DNA of 64,000 bases. It comes from Allomuricauda sp. (lineage in GTDB: Bacteria > Bacteroidota > Bacteroidia > Flavobacteriales > Flavobacteriaceae). A program made the translations under genes and the position numbers. Location: contig JASBTQ010000019.1 of assembly GCA_030148335.1 (NCBI GenBank), forward strand, positions 173,022 to 237,021, written 5' to 3'. The notes under the pieces were generated by a model, which had not been told where the DNA came from, ran no database searches, and saw only the letters and a list, made by a program, of their open reading frames with translations. Below, piece after piece: positions 16,686-27,804 of the stretch; position 1 is the stretch's first letter, and each line of letters begins with the position of its first letter.

Positions 16686-19600
16686 TTATCTATAAAGAGT
16701 GAAATGCCCTACGAATTCCCTGGTATCCCGATCTCCATTGAGTTTGATGATGTACCAATAATCACCCATGGGCAGATTGGCATCGTTGTAGAATCCGTCC
16801 CAACCTTCGGTGCCCTGGACCATTCTGTAGAGTTTTCTACCATATCTATCAAAAATCGAGATGGTGATGTTCGGGAAAATTTCAATGTTCTTGGGTATCC
16901 ACCGATCATTGAGTCCGTCACCATCAGGGGTAAAGAAATTTGGGATTTCAATATCGATGAATTCCATGTAGATCTCTTGGGTGACACTACATCCGTTTTC
17001 ATCGGTCACCGTCACGCTATAGGTATCGGTTCGTGTGATCAAGAACGTATGGTCACTGGATATTATGGCATCGTTCGCATTGATTTGGAAGGTATAGTTA
17101 GGATTGCCTCCCATGGCCACGGCCGTAATCTCATTGATGTTTTCATTGCTCAGTTCCAAGGTAAGGGGTTCGTAATTTTCAACAGTAAAGTCGAAAGTAC
17201 GGATACACCCATTGGAGTGTGCAACGGTGAGGGTATGTTCCCCAGGGGCCAAGTTGTTGAAGTCCGGATCCAAGACCAAATCGTTCGGGTCATTGGAATC
17301 CAGGCCGTACATCAATTCTTGGACCACGGATGTATCCTCCATCTGGACGGCCAGATAGTTGGTGGGCAAATTTCCGTCACACTCATAGACCACGTTCACC
17401 GTACCCGCCAAGTTGACCCCGGATTCGATAGTGAACACTTCGTAGATGGTACAACCGTTCGCATCTCGGATAAAGGCCACGTGTGTGCCGCTTGGCAGAT
17501 TGCCATAGCTCATTACGCCTTCGGCAAAATCTGCATCTGCATTGGAATTCAAGCTGGTGTTATAGGGGGCAGTACCTCCCTGAACATCCAGATAAACTAC
17601 ACCATCTTCGCTGCCAAAACAGACCTCATCTTCGGTGGTAACGGTTGCTGTCAAGGCCTGTGGTTCGGTCAAGGTAAATTCGAGCACCTCAAAACAACCA
17701 TTGGCATCCTGTACGATCACCGTGTAATCCCCTGCGGCCAAGTCCGTGAAACTTCCGTTGTCATCAAACTGGTTCAAGTTGGGTGAAATGGCGTATTGGT
17801 AGTCCGTGGTTCCTCCAGTCACAGAAAGGGTTATGGTTCCGTCATCAGCGCCCATACAGCTTACGTTTGTTGAATCCCCCGTCACGATAAGAGGGTCTGG
17901 TTCGACGACATCAATGGCCGTGGAGCCCCATTCACAATCCACACTGGTCACCCCAATATAGTAGGTGCCTTGTGACAGTCCTCCAAAGAAGCCATTCGTA
18001 TTTGTTGGGGCTGCGGACGAGCTTAGGGCCGCATCGTAGTACAGACCGTACACATAGCTGCCCAAGCCACCTGTGGCCCTGACGGAGATGTATGCGGTAC
18101 TGTCCCCATTACAGTTGATGAATCTTCCACTTTGGTCTATTTCCACGCTCAAAGGAGCAACTTCGTGTACGGTGATGGCATTGGAAAGGACAGGTTCACA
18201 TCCATTGGCATCCATAATATAATATTGATAGCCTGTGGTGCTGGGCGACACGTCGAAAATATGGGTGTTGCTACCGTCCAAGTTGGTATAGGGCCCTGCC
18301 TCGGAAGTACTCCATTGGTACACATTTCCGGGAAAGGGCGTTCCTCCTGTCACGGTAAGGGTCAGTTGGGCATCCGTATCACAGGTCAGTGCACTTGAAA
18401 GCACCAAGGTTCCCCTCACGGGCTCAGGGTCTTCTACCACCACTTCGTTAGTTGTGAAGGTACAGCCTGCACCGTCCAAAATGGTGATGGAGTAGGTCCC
18501 TGCGCCCAAGTTGTTGAAGGTATTTGAAGTCTGTGTGACCGAAGTTGAGGTGATGGTTCCGTTTTCAATACGGTTCAAGCTGTATAGTACAGTGCCCAGA
18601 CCTCCAGAGGTCAATGTTGCACTGATACTACCGTCCGTATCTCCAACACAATCCAAAGTTTGGGTGGCCGGAGCTATATCCGCCATCAATGGATCTACGG
18701 TCTGAATGGTTCCGTTCAATGTGGTGTTGTTACAACCCACGGCATCGGTCACCTCAATGGCATAAGTGCCATCCGTTAGGCCGGTGAACACATAGCTGTA
18801 CACTGCGGTCTGGGTCAATCCCAACGAAGGGATGGAAATGGTATAAGGTGCCACTCCGCCGGTCGGGGCCACGGACAACCTTCCCTGATTATTGGAACAG
18901 GAAGCATTTCCTATTTCAGTGATATAGGCGTCCAAAGTGGCTTCCGCTCCTCCAACGGTGACCATGGTCTCATTGGTACATTCCGGAAAATCCAATTGGG
19001 TCACCACAATGCGATAGCTGCCTTTTGGTAGGTCGATGTTACCGCTTGTGGTACCCGTGCCACTTCCGCCAGGACCGAATACTACATCATCACTGGTATT
19101 GGAAAGGGTTCCATTGGTGTCGTACACTATGAAAGTAAACCCACCGGAATAACCTCCGGTCAGTTCAAAATGATATTGGGCGGAGTCTCCGGCACAGATT
19201 ACGGGATTATCTTCGATCATATCTATGCCAAATTGTGGAATTTCCTCCACTAGATGTGTCCTGACAATGGAACAGCCTGTCACCACATTGGTAATTCTGA
19301 ACGAGTGCAGGCCAACTTGTAATCCACTGAACGTTCCAGTGGTATTGGTGGTTCCTGTGGACACTTCCTCAAAACTGTAGTCGTGTGGTCCGACCAATGA
19401 ATTGGTCAACAAACCTTGGGCAGTAATGGTGATGACCTCACCTCCATTGGAACAATCGATATCGTCATCAACATGTATAGTGGCATCTTGCAGTTCATCA
19501 AACGGATGGATCATGACCGTGGTGGTTCCCACACATCCCGAATCATCGTAAACATTGATGGTATAGGCTCCTCCTGAACGGTTGGACACGATCAACCGGT

Positions 19601-22600
19601 TGTTGTTCCCATCCTGTACAACATTGTTCGAAGGATCTACAAACTCATATCGAACGTAAGAGCCTGTTCCTCCTGCAATGGAAGAAGAGTTTACGGTGAT
19701 GGAGGCATTATCTGGATTATTGCCCGCGGCGCAGCCAAACTGAACCACATCCGAAGCAGGAATGGTCACGGCAATGGCTGTGGGCTCCCCAATTGGGATT
19801 ATGGCAGAGTCTGTGGTACAACTGTTGGTTCCTGTTGCCCTGACGATGTAATTCCCGGGGGCCAACCCTTCAAACCTACGTAAAGCTGCGTTGTAGGTGT
19901 AATCACCAGGATTTATGGGAGTCAAGGTAGCATCCAATAGTTCGTAGGACAAAGGCGTAATACCATTGTCGGTCTGTACCAAAGCTATGTTTCCGTCCGC
20001 AGCACCATTACAGCTCACATCCGTTGGGGTGGCTGTGAAGCTGGGGTCAATACGGTCTGGGACCACAACGGTAAATGTCCGTTCGCAAGCTTCGTGATCT
20101 GCTGTGGCATCCACAAAGATTTTGATTTCATAAGTCCCAGCAGTTGATGGGTGGTATATAGCAGAGCTGCCTCCCATGGCAGTTTGGGGAACCTCCATGG
20201 ACGATGTGGTGATATTTTCCACAGAATATTCATAGGTGCCTGAGCCTTGCAATACTTCGATTTCGATTGTTCCATTGGGTGTTCCTGAACAATCCAACAA
20301 TTTGGTCAATTGGGCACTGGCCTGCAAAGCAGGATGGACGGTGAACGTGGTCTGGACCATGGAACATCCATTGGCGTCCATCACATAGAAATCATAATCC
20401 CCTGCAGCGACATTGGTAAATATACCTCCATTGTTTAAAAAGGTTGTCGGAGCACTGGCCCCTGCTGTCACCACGGCGTAGCGTATACTTCCAGCAAGGG
20501 AAGAGGCCGTAACGGTGACATCTGCACTACCATCGCAATTGGCCACTTGGATGTCATCGATAGTAGGGTTGGGGGTCAAGGTCATTGCGACGGTATATGG
20601 AGCACTTGTAGTACATCCATACACATCGGTCACGGTGACATCGTAATCCCCAGCGGGTGAGTTTGCAGGTATTTCCATTGGATTTTGGGAAGTTCCCATA
20701 ATAGCGGTAAAGCCTGCTGGTCCTGTCACATTGAATGTGTAGGGGGCCGTACCTCCATTGATGTTGGTCACTGAGATCAATCCAGATTGGTTGCACCCGA
20801 TTTCCCTTGTGGCCGTTGCAGTTGCCGTGATGGGGAGTTGTTCCTCTATCAACACATTTTCGCTTCCTCCGTTACAGCTATCCACATTGGAAGCATCCAC
20901 TTGAGTTACTTCGATATAATAATCTCCAGGGGACAGGTTGATAAAATCAATGGTAGGTGAATAGGGTACATTGCTGGCTGATGGTCCGCCACCACTGACT
21001 TCTACTGGAGTGGCATTGCCCACTTCAAAGAGTTGCCATCTAATTTGAGGTTCGGCAGTATCAGGATTCAGGGAAAAACTGATGGAGCCATTGTTCAGAC
21101 CATTACAGCTTGGTGAAACTGTTTCAGTGATTTCTATTGGAAGATCAACACCGGGTATTTCATTTACATTTCTATCACTCTGCCTAATACAACCGTTGAT
21201 ATCCTGCACATAGAATACGTAAGTCCTTCCAGGTATTAACCCTGTAAATATATATGGATCTCCAAGACCTTTTGGGGGAGATGTCCATGTAGCAGTTGAT
21301 GGGTCAAAATTCAAAGGATCTTCGGTATATGTATAAATGTAGTCCGGAGTTCCTTGCTCTCCTTGTACGGTAACCCGTAGTTCATTACAATCGACAACAA
21401 TGGCCGATATGGAAATATCCAAATCATCCAAAGGATAGGTCAAAGTGTATCTTGGCAAATCATATCTACATAAGGTGTTCCCACTACCATCCACGGTTCT
21501 GATGGAAGGGTACACTTCATCGCCAGATGTTAACCCAATGTCATCGAATGTATCACTGGTTCTCCAGTCAGTTCCATTGTTATGACTGAACTGAAGAGTT
21601 CCATTCAATCCTGATGTTGGGTATCCTATAAATCTAAATCCAATAGCCGGGTCACAATCGTCTGGAGGAAAATTTGTCAATACATCAGCAGTCAATGCTG
21701 GAGGGTCCACTACATCTATGTTCGATTCAGTAATTGTACATCCAAGACCGTCTGTAATGCGGATCTCATAGCTACCGGCCACCACATTATTGAAAGTGTA
21801 CGATACATTGGCCAAATTGGAAACTGAAGTAACCTCGGTAGCACCTTGATATAGCGAATAGGTAAAAGGACCTGCTTGGGCAATCTGGGCCGCAGAGAGA
21901 CTTCCTCCTCCTACGAGTTGTACATTGGCCACAATGCTGCCGTTCCCGCCATTACAATTAGGGTCTTCCGCAACAGCATCCACTTCCCATTCCACGGCGG
22001 GATTCACGATGATATCTTCTTCAATGACCTCGCAGAAGTCCGGACTACCATTGTTGTCACGCACATAGAGATCAAACCCGGTTGGATTTGCTGTGGCAGT
22101 GGCATTGTCTATCGGGAAAGTGATTGTTGCTCCAAAATCACCTGGATTTGGTGTTGCTCCATTGGGAACAAGGGCATAGACCAGTGTTCCATTGCCTCCT
22201 GATGCAGTCACTTGTATAGATCCATCGGCACAACTGCTCACATCCGTTGCTGTAACATTCACCACTAATTGTGGTTGAATGGTCACTGGGGTGGCCACAT
22301 CGGCGCATCCCAAAGCATCCTTTACATTTACCGTATAGCTACCATTGGAAAGACCCGCAAAGGTATATGTATCGGAAGTGGCCGGACTTGGTGCCTGCCA
22401 TGGACCGCCATCGATTTGGAAGAGGTATCCCCCGTTTCCTGAAGTCACTGTAAGTTGTATGGTCGCATTGTTCCCTCCATCATAACAGGAGGTGAAATCC
22501 ACATCATAAGCCAACAGGTCAGGTGCATCCAAGGTTACGGTTGCGCTTCGTACTTCGCATCCGTTGATGTCCCTGGCGATGATCACGTAATCTCCTGCAG

Positions 22601-25600
22601 CCAATCCGCTAAAAGTATTGCCCGATGCGTTGGGAAAGGGAACCAAATTGTTGCCCAATCCGTCTTCCAAAGCATATGCGTAAGTGGGTGTTCCCCCGGT
22701 TACGGTCGCTTGAATGGAGCCCAATGGATCATTACAACTCGGATTTTGAAGAATGTTGGTATTAATACCAAGCACTGCTGGCTCATCGATGTCTTGATTC
22801 AGGGTGATGGAACAAGCAGTATCATCCACTTTACGAACGATCACAGTTTGTGTGCCGGAAGACAATGTCGTGGCCGTGGTCACAGGTGATGTTGTGGAAG
22901 TGATCCAGTTGCTTCCCCCATCTATGGAATATTCAAATCCTAAAGTGGCATCAAAGTTCTCCACTTCAAAAGTGATGGAACCATCGTTTGCTCCGTTACA
23001 GCTAATATCGGTATGACCAAGAACACCTGCGCCAAAGGCATTTCCAGATTCGATCACCACGGGGATGTCCATGGTCCGTGGACAGGTTTGTGGAATTTGT
23101 TCCACCAGAATATCATCGATGGCCACATCGTTTCCACTGTTGCCACTTTTCTTCGAGATAAGTATAAAATCCAGTTCTTCATGGATTCCTGGATTGATGA
23201 AAAATTCAAATTCGTCATGCCAGGCTCTATCTTTGGGAATATCGTGCGTCTGTACTTCACCAATTACGGTACCAGTACCCGGAACCCGCATTTGCACATA
23301 AATATCGGGATCGAGTTGGCTTCCGCTTCCGAGCAAGTTGATGGCGGCAAAGGAAATCCGCATATCTTGATTAGGGATGATATCTTTGATGGCCTTTTTA
23401 TAAATGATTTGGGTAGGCGTGGGAGTTCCCACATTGATAACCAAATAGCGACCATTGGAATCTGCCCCATTGCTGGTATGGTCAATAGGTCTGATCCATG
23501 GTCCAAATGGGGATACAATGTAACTTGTTATGGAATATTCAAAATCATTGATTTGGGTATTGCTGCCCACTTGGTCTTCATAGGTATATCCAAAGACATA
23601 CGGGCTGTCCACAGTGGGGCCGCTCCCAAAATCCTCGTGCAACAGTACACTTGGATTAGGTGGGTCATTCTCCGTATATTCCACAGTTACCGTATAAGTG
23701 CCTGGGGCAATACCTGAAAAAGTGCCGTCCGTGGAACTGGTACTGGGTGCCGTATTGATGGTGTAGTCGTAATCGTATATAGTTTGATCGGCGGAAAGGA
23801 CCACATTTCCATTCCCATCACAATCGTATGCTAGGTCCATATCAAAGTTGGGGATGGGCAGTGGGGGATCTATAGTGATCGGCAATGTGATCTGGCATCC
23901 ACGGGAATCCCTGGCAATAAGGATGTGGTTGCCTGGAGGCAATAGACTGGTCCTAACCGATGGATCCATAGGATTGTCCGCGATGAAAGAGCTACCGCCA
24001 TCAAAACTGAACTCATAGGGAGCCGTACCGCCTTCCATGTTGGTAAACCTGACTTCGGAATTTCCATTCACGTCGCAGGTTCCCGTACTTGAGATGCCCG
24101 CATTGGCCTTGAAGGTCTCCGGGTCATCCAAGGTGAAGGTCGTTTGGTCCTCACAGCCATCCTGACTACGGACCTGTATGGTATAGGTGCCGGGCGACAG
24201 GTTCACAAAGGTAGGGTCCGTCTGTTGGGTGGCCCAATTGTCTATACTGAAGGCATAGGGGGTCTGTGCTCCTGATACGTTGATGGTGACCTGGCCCGTG
24301 TTCGATCCTTCACAGGTGATTTCAGAATCAATGGTGGGTGCTGCCAAGGTAAGGCCTCCCAAATCATTGATGGTGATTTCATTGGAAAGCGCAGAACAGT
24401 TGTTACTGTCCACAATCACAAATTGATACGTGCCATTTTCTCCTGAAGGGAAATTGAACACTCCGGGAGCAATGGTGTCCCGTTGGAACTCATTGATCGG
24501 AATATCCGTGATATTGCTGTATGGTGCGACCCCGTCCTTTTTCCAAATGGCATATGAATAGCTCGGCAACCCTTGCGAAGGGGTCAATGTAATGATACCA
24601 TCGGTACAGGTAATGTGCTTGGTAGTCGTTGCACTTACTACTGGATCGGGAATGTCGATGATCGAGAAGGTCTCTGTCACTTGGCATCCGTCATCGGTGG
24701 TGACCACAGCCACATAGTCCCCTTCGGTGAGACCAGTGAAGGTATGGTCACTACTGCTTTGGGCCAACGCCTCTCCCGCAGGACTGCCCGGGGCTCCGGC
24801 ACCATTGTCAAAATAGAGTCGGTAATGGTAATTGGCTCGTGCCTCTCCGGCCTGTATCCGCACACTTCCCTGACCGTTACAAGTAACTGGTTCTGTGGAA
24901 AGGGCCAACGAAAGATTTCGTTCCCTTATCCCTATATCTTCCGTACTGAACACACAGCTTCCATCCAAAGGATCTCCGGTCATGGGATCCAATTGGGTAA
25001 AGTCCACACGGTAGGTCCCGGAAGTACCAATGGTGAAGTTGGGGCCATTGTTTGCAGCATAGGGAACCACTATGGAACCGGAGTTGACATCCACCAATTG
25101 GAAACCATATCCTGAACCTACATTTTGGATGCGAATAAATCCATCGGTGGAACAGAAAATATCCTGACTGTCATAGTCAAAGTCCAGATTGTTCTGGAAC
25201 ACATCAAAATAGAAAATACTGTTACAACCACCGGAGTAGGAGAGGACCAATCGGTAACGACCCTCCGCATTTGCGGTGAAGGCATTTCCTGTGGCCACTT
25301 GGCTCCATGTACAGCCCATTTGGTTGTTGGGACAGTCGGGTCCGGTTGCAGCACAACTGCCCTCGTTGAGCCTTTCCCAAGAAATGTTCTGGGCATCGGT
25401 GATGTTCAATAGGATATTTTGGGTGTCATTGGCACCACAAAGGAATATTTTCGGTAATTGGGATCCATCGTTGGCACAGGTAACAATTTCCCCTTGGATA
25501 TCATTGGTGAGATCCGCATCACCGTTCAGCGTATTGAAGTAATTGATGATGGGGTTGGTCTGCGTGTTTCCAAAGCGGGTCACCTCGGTTACCTCAATAT

Positions 25601-27473
25601 TGGTACCACAGGAAGCGGACTCTTTTACCACGAGATAAAACCCAGTTTCCTGCACTGTGATGGTGGTAGGGTCATTGTCAGGGTCACTATCGTTATAGAC
25701 TGTATCTGAAGCGTCCAATTGGCCATTTTCGTTGAGGTCCCTGTACCACGTATAGGTATCGTAACCTTCCCCGGCGGTTAGCTCCGCACTGGCACCGCAG
25801 ATCTGCACCTCACTTTCAAAACTACAATTGGTAAGATCGTCCAGAAGGAAATTGGTGGCCCCCACGGTCACAAAACCACAGTTGTTCACATTGGAAACAC
25901 TGGCATCCCCTAAACCGGTTTGTCCACTTGTCACACCATCATAGGATGAAAAAGCGGTATTTTGTATGGTTGAACTACATGCGGCCACAAAATCGTGGCA
26001 ATTATCGGAAACCTCCACCCTGATTCGAATCTCATAGGTATTGCTCCCTTCGATGACCAAAGCATCCGGTATTTGGAAATTCACTTCCCTGTCATTGGCA
26101 GGATTGGTGGTCATGGTGGTGCCCGGAGCACCTGTTAGATCAACATTCACCAAGGAAACATTTTCTGGGAGAATGTCCTGGATGGTAAAATTCTCGGCAT
26201 CATCGTTGCCACGGTTCCAGAACCGCAGTACATACTCCAAGGATTGTCCCAGATTCACACCCGACCCGGTAATGTCGTTGCCCGCTAAATCCTCCACTTT
26301 TTTCTCCACTAGAATCTCTGGGTTGATGATCTCCACGGCAACTGTGGTCAAAAACAGGATAACACCTTCACTGGAGGTACTTATCAAGATTTCGCCACTG
26401 TCATGATCGTTGGGCAATACGGCGTTGCCAGGATTCGGGAGTTTCAAAATATCCGCATCCCATCCCAAGGTGTTGCGGCTTGCCGGGTTTCGGGTATCCA
26501 CCCAACTCCCTTGATTACTGATCGTACTGTTGAAAACATTATTGCTTGGGTTGATGGCATCGCTCAAATAGGTCCAACTGTTCGAGGAGTCGGCCCTGAA
26601 ACGCATGCTGGGCCCTGTTACCCGGTCCCCGTCGATGGTACTGGCACCTATCACTGCATTTACGGGAAGTGGGGCTGGCAATGTCCTAAATCCGCTGAAC
26701 GGAAAGTTTACGCTTGAGTAGGTGCTCCCCATGGCAGCATAGCCATCAAATGTGGAGATATATTTACTGGTGGAATTCTGGTTCTCATAAATGACCACCA
26801 TGGTCCAGCCTGCACTCACGTTTTGTTGGTTGGTGGAAGCCACCACGTTTGCCACAGTGTATTCGCCATTGGGGTCGGCCAATCCGGAGAGCAAATGGGT
26901 CACATTGGCATAATTCAGGTAGGATGTCATGTTCACACTGCTCAGGTAATCCACATCCACTACACCTGGATCGGTCAATCCATCCCCATCACGGTCACCA
27001 TCCTTATCATAAATCTGTTCATATTCGAACACAGGGTCGCTGCCAGGTCCAATATCGATATAAGAGGAACTGCCAGGAATCTTGAATTTTACAGATTTGT
27101 AAGGGTCGTCCCTATCCGTGTCCCTATAAATACCACCCCAATACAGACCAGCATACACCACTGCCGAACAAGAAGGTGCGTTCAATTCCGCACTACTGGA
27201 ACTGAATGTGCTGGGATCACCATCAATATCGATGTAGTTCATGGTTACATTCTGGTTGCTTGAACTGCCACTGTAGGCAATATTGGGGTCACTGCCCGTG
27301 CTGACAATATTATTGGCCACATAGACCAAATCCCCCTTTACTTTGATATTCCCTTCGGGCAACCTTGGGTTAAAAGGTACCGAAAGCTGTGCATGGGTTG
27401 TGGTCACAAAAACAGTGAACAATAAAAAGGCAAAAAGAATTTGGGAGGTCTTTGTTTGAGGTTTACAAGACAT
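16686..27473 (-). CDS. Giant SprB-like cell-surface adhesin with T9SS type-B sorting domain
   Basis: About 3,595 residues. Signal peptide (ILFAFLLFTVFVTTTHAQ), then an N-terminal region to about 390 and a DUF11-like domain (VNLGQSLEYVLRFWNRGNDD). From about residue 865 to 3,500 run roughly 27-28 degenerate SprB-type repeats of ~95 residues. Each opens with a Cys-Asn/Asp-Gly core (SCNGANDGSITF, SCMGADDGTITL) and contains GGTAPYxFS-like and GSYTVxVxD-like strands. A non-repeat jelly-roll-like insert (HEDFGSG...) sits near 1,280-1,430. The end (NFFTPDGDGLNDRW to VGHFTLYR) is the gliding-motility-associated C-terminal/T9SS type-B signal. SprB-class proteins are exported and moved along the surface as gliding adhesins. 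The frame opens at TTG 27500, but ATG 27473 is better. Confidence 0.93.
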   Translation of the reverse strand: MSCKPQTKTSQILFAFLLFTVFVTTTHAQLSVPFNPRLPEGNIKVKGDLVYVANNIVSTGSDPNIAYSGSSSNQNVTMNYIDIDGDPSTFSSSSAELNAPSCSAVVYAGLYWGGIYRDTDRDDPYKSVKFKIPGSSSYIDIGPGSDPVFEYEQIYDKDGDRDGDGLTDPGVVDVDYLSSVNMTSYLNYANVTHLLSGLADPNGEYTVANVVASTNQQNVSAGWTMVVIYENQNSTSKYISTFDGYAAMGSTYSSVNFPFSGFRTLPAPLPVNAVIGASTIDGDRVTGPSMRFRADSSNSWTYLSDAINPSNNVFNSTISNQGSWVDTRNPASRNTLGWDADILKLPNPGNAVLPNDHDSGEILISTSSEGVILFLTTVAVEIINPEILVEKKVEDLAGNDITGSGVNLGQSLEYVLRFWNRGNDDAENFTIQDILPENVSLVNVDLTGAPGTTMTTNPANDREVNFQIPDALVIEGSNTYEIRIRVEVSDNCHDFVAACSSTIQNTAFSSYDGVTSGQTGLGDASVSNVNNCGFVTVGATNFLLDDLTNCSFESEVQICGASAELTAGEGYDTYTWYRDLNENGQLDASDTVYNDSDPDNDPTTITVQETGFYLVVKESASCGTNIEVTEVTRFGNTQTNPIINYFNTLNGDADLTNDIQGEIVTCANDGSQLPKIFLCGANDTQNILLNITDAQNISWERLNEGSCAATGPDCPNNQMGCTWSQVATGNAFTANAEGRYRLVLSYSGGCNSIFYFDVFQNNLDFDYDSQDIFCSTDGFIRIQNVGSGYGFQLVDVNSGSIVVPYAANNGPNFTIGTSGTYRVDFTQLDPMTGDPLDGSCVFSTEDIGIRERNLSLALSTEPVTCNGQGSVRIQAGEARANYHYRLYFDNGAGAPGSPAGEALAQSSSDHTFTGLTEGDYVAVVTTDDGCQVTETFSIIDIPDPVVSATTTKHITCTDGIITLTPSQGLPSYSYAIWKKDGVAPYSNITDIPINEFQRDTIAPGVFNFPSGENGTYQFVIVDSNNCSALSNEITINDLGGLTLAAPTIDSEITCEGSNTGQVTINVSGAQTPYAFSIDNWATQQTDPTFVNLSPGTYTIQVRSQDGCEDQTTFTLDDPETFKANAGISSTGTCDVNGNSEVRFTNMEGGTAPYEFSFDGGSSFIADNPMDPSVRTSLLPPGNHILIARDSRGCQITLPITIDPPLPIPNFDMDLAYDCDGNGNVVLSADQTIYDYDYTINTAPSTSSTDGTFSGIAPGTYTVTVEYTENDPPNPSVLLHEDFGSGPTVDSPYVFGYTYEDQVGSNTQINDFEYSITSYIVSPFGPWIRPIDHTSNGADSNGRYLVINVGTPTPTQIIYKKAIKDIIPNQDMRISFAAINLLGSGSQLDPDIYVQMRVPGTGTVIGEVQTHDIPKDRAWHDEFEFFINPGIHEELDFILISKKSGNSGNDVAIDDILVEQIPQTCPRTMDIPVVIESGNAFGAGVLGHTDISCNGANDGSITFEVENFDATLGFEYSIDGGSNWITSTTSPVTTATTLSSGTQTVIVRKVDDTACSITLNQDIDEPAVLGINTNILQNPSCNDPLGSIQATVTGGTPTYAYALEDGLGNNLVPFPNASGNTFSGLAAGDYVIIARDINGCEVRSATVTLDAPDLLAYDVDFTSCYDGGNNATIQLTVTSGNGGYLFQIDGGPWQAPSPATSDTYTFAGLSNGSYTVNVKDALGCADVATPVTIQPQLVVNVTATDVSSCADGSIQVTASGGNGTLVYALVPNGATPNPGDFGATITFPIDNATATANPTGFDLYVRDNNGSPDFCEVIEEDIIVNPAVEWEVDAVAEDPNCNGGNGSIVANVQLVGGGSLSAAQIAQAGPFTYSLYQGATEVTSVSNLANVSYTFNNVVAGSYEIRITDGLGCTITESNIDVVDPPALTADVLTNFPPDDCDPAIGFRFIGYPTSGLNGTLQFSHNNGTDWRTSDTFDDIGLTSGDEVYPSIRTVDGSGNTLCRYDLPRYTLTYPLDDLDISISAIVVDCNELRVTVQGEQGTPDYIYTYTEDPLNFDPSTATWTSPPKGLGDPYIFTGLIPGRTYVFYVQDINGCIRQSDRNVNEIPGVDLPIEITETVSPSCNGLNNGSISFSLNPDTAEPQIRWQLFEVGNATPVEVSGGGPSASNVPYSPTIDFINLSPGDYYIEVTQVDASNVDSCNGGSENVLIEEQLPITATATATREIGCNQSGLISVTNINGGTAPYTFNVTGPAGFTAIMGTSQNPMEIPANSPAGDYDVTVTDVYGCTTSAPYTVAMTLTPNPTIDDIQVANCDGSADVTVTASSLAGSIRYAVVTAGASAPTTFLNNGGIFTNVAAGDYDFYVMDANGCSMVQTTFTVHPALQASAQLTKLLDCSGTPNGTIEIEVLQGSGTYEYSVENITTSSMEVPQTAMGGSSAIYHPSTAGTYEIKIFVDATADHEACERTFTVVVPDRIDPSFTATPTDVSCNGAADGNIALVQTDNGITPLSYELLDATLTPINPGDYTYNAALRRFEGLAPGNYIVRATGTNSCTTDSAIIPIGEPTAIAVTIPASDVVQFGCAAGNNPDNASITVNSSSIAGGTGSYVRYEFVDPSNNVVQDGNNNRLIVSNRSGGAYTINVYDDSGCVGTTTVMIHPFDELQDATIHVDDDIDCSNGGEVITITAQGLLTNSLVGPHDYSFEEVSTGTTNTTGTFSGLQVGLHSFRITNVVTGCSIVRTHLVEEIPQFGIDMIEDNPVICAGDSAQYHFELTGGYSGGFTFIVYDTNGTLSNTSDDVVFGPGGSGTGTTSGNIDLPKGSYRIVVTQLDFPECTNETMVTVGGAEATLDAYITEIGNASCSNNQGRLSVAPTGGVAPYTISIPSLGLTQTAVYSYVFTGLTDGTYAIEVTDAVGCNNTTLNGTIQTVDPLMADIAPATQTLDCVGDTDGSISATLTSGGLGTVLYSLNRIENGTITSTSVTQTSNTFNNLGAGTYSITILDGAGCTFTTNEVVVEDPEPVRGTLVLSSALTCDTDAQLTLTVTGGTPFPGNVYQWSTSEAGPYTNLDGSNTHIFDVSPSTTGYQYYIMDANGCEPVLSNAITVHEVAPLSVEIDQSGRFINCNGDSTAYISVRATGGLGSYVYGLYYDAALSSSAAPTNTNGFFGGLSQGTYYIGVTSVDCEWGSTAIDVVEPDPLIVTGDSTNVSCMGADDGTITLSVTGGTTDYQYAISPNLNQFDDNGSFTDLAAGDYTVIVQDANGCFEVLEFTLTEPQALTATVTTEDEVCFGSEDGVVYLDVQGGTAPYNTSLNSNADADFAEGVMSYGNLPSGTHVAFIRDANGCTIYEVFTIESGVNLAGTVNVVYECDGNLPTNYLAVQMEDTSVVQELMYGLDSNDPNDLVLDPDFNNLAPGEHTLTVAHSNGCIRTFDFTVENYEPLTLELSNENINEITAVAMGGNPNYTFQINANDAIISSDHTFLITRTDTYSVTVTDENGCSVTQEIYMEFIDIEIPNFFTPDGDGLNDRWIPKNIEIFPNITISIFDRYGRKLYRMVQGTEGWDGFYNDANLPMGDYWYIIKLNGDRDTREFVGHFTLYR

Positions 27474-27804
27474 TCTTAAAAAGGGTTTGGTGTGGTGCAA
27501 TTATGCGTTCCCAAAGCTATTTCAGGAGTTTGGACCTCGAAATGTTATGTTGTGGATGTGGCGGAAGTTGTTGTAAACCCTTTGTTTTTAAGGGTTCGTT
27601 GACTTAAAACCTTGATTTTGTGGGATGTTTTGTAAGGAAAAACACAGCTTTTAGGTGATTTTCAAGGGTTTGATGAAATGGAATTTACCTTGAAAAGGAC
27701 AAGGGCCTCTTTTCCCAAATCGAGAGCTTTTCAATTTGGGTGTATGAAAATTATTGGATTGAAAATGAATTGGACGAAACCGATATGTTCTGGAAAGAGA
27801 AATG
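27474..27804. other. Intergenic region, 331 bases
   Basis: This is the leader of the giant adhesin gene and the tail of the monooxygenase gene, both on the minus strand. It should contain the adhesin promoter. No convincing TAnnTTTG box with a properly spaced upstream TTG was found by eye, and there are no repeats. Confidence 0.4.

Noticed and set aside
16671..17786. 371-codon plus-strand frame antisense to the adhesin 3' end
   Set aside because: It mirrors the codon pattern of the adhesin gene and has no recognisable domain. Other long antisense frames in 16.7-27.5 kb are the same effect.
16686..27473. Possible CRISPR or tandem DNA repeat array in the adhesin
   Set aside because: The ~95-residue protein repeats are diverged at DNA level, with no constant direct repeat and spacer pattern. 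No CRISPR array is seen anywhere in the window.
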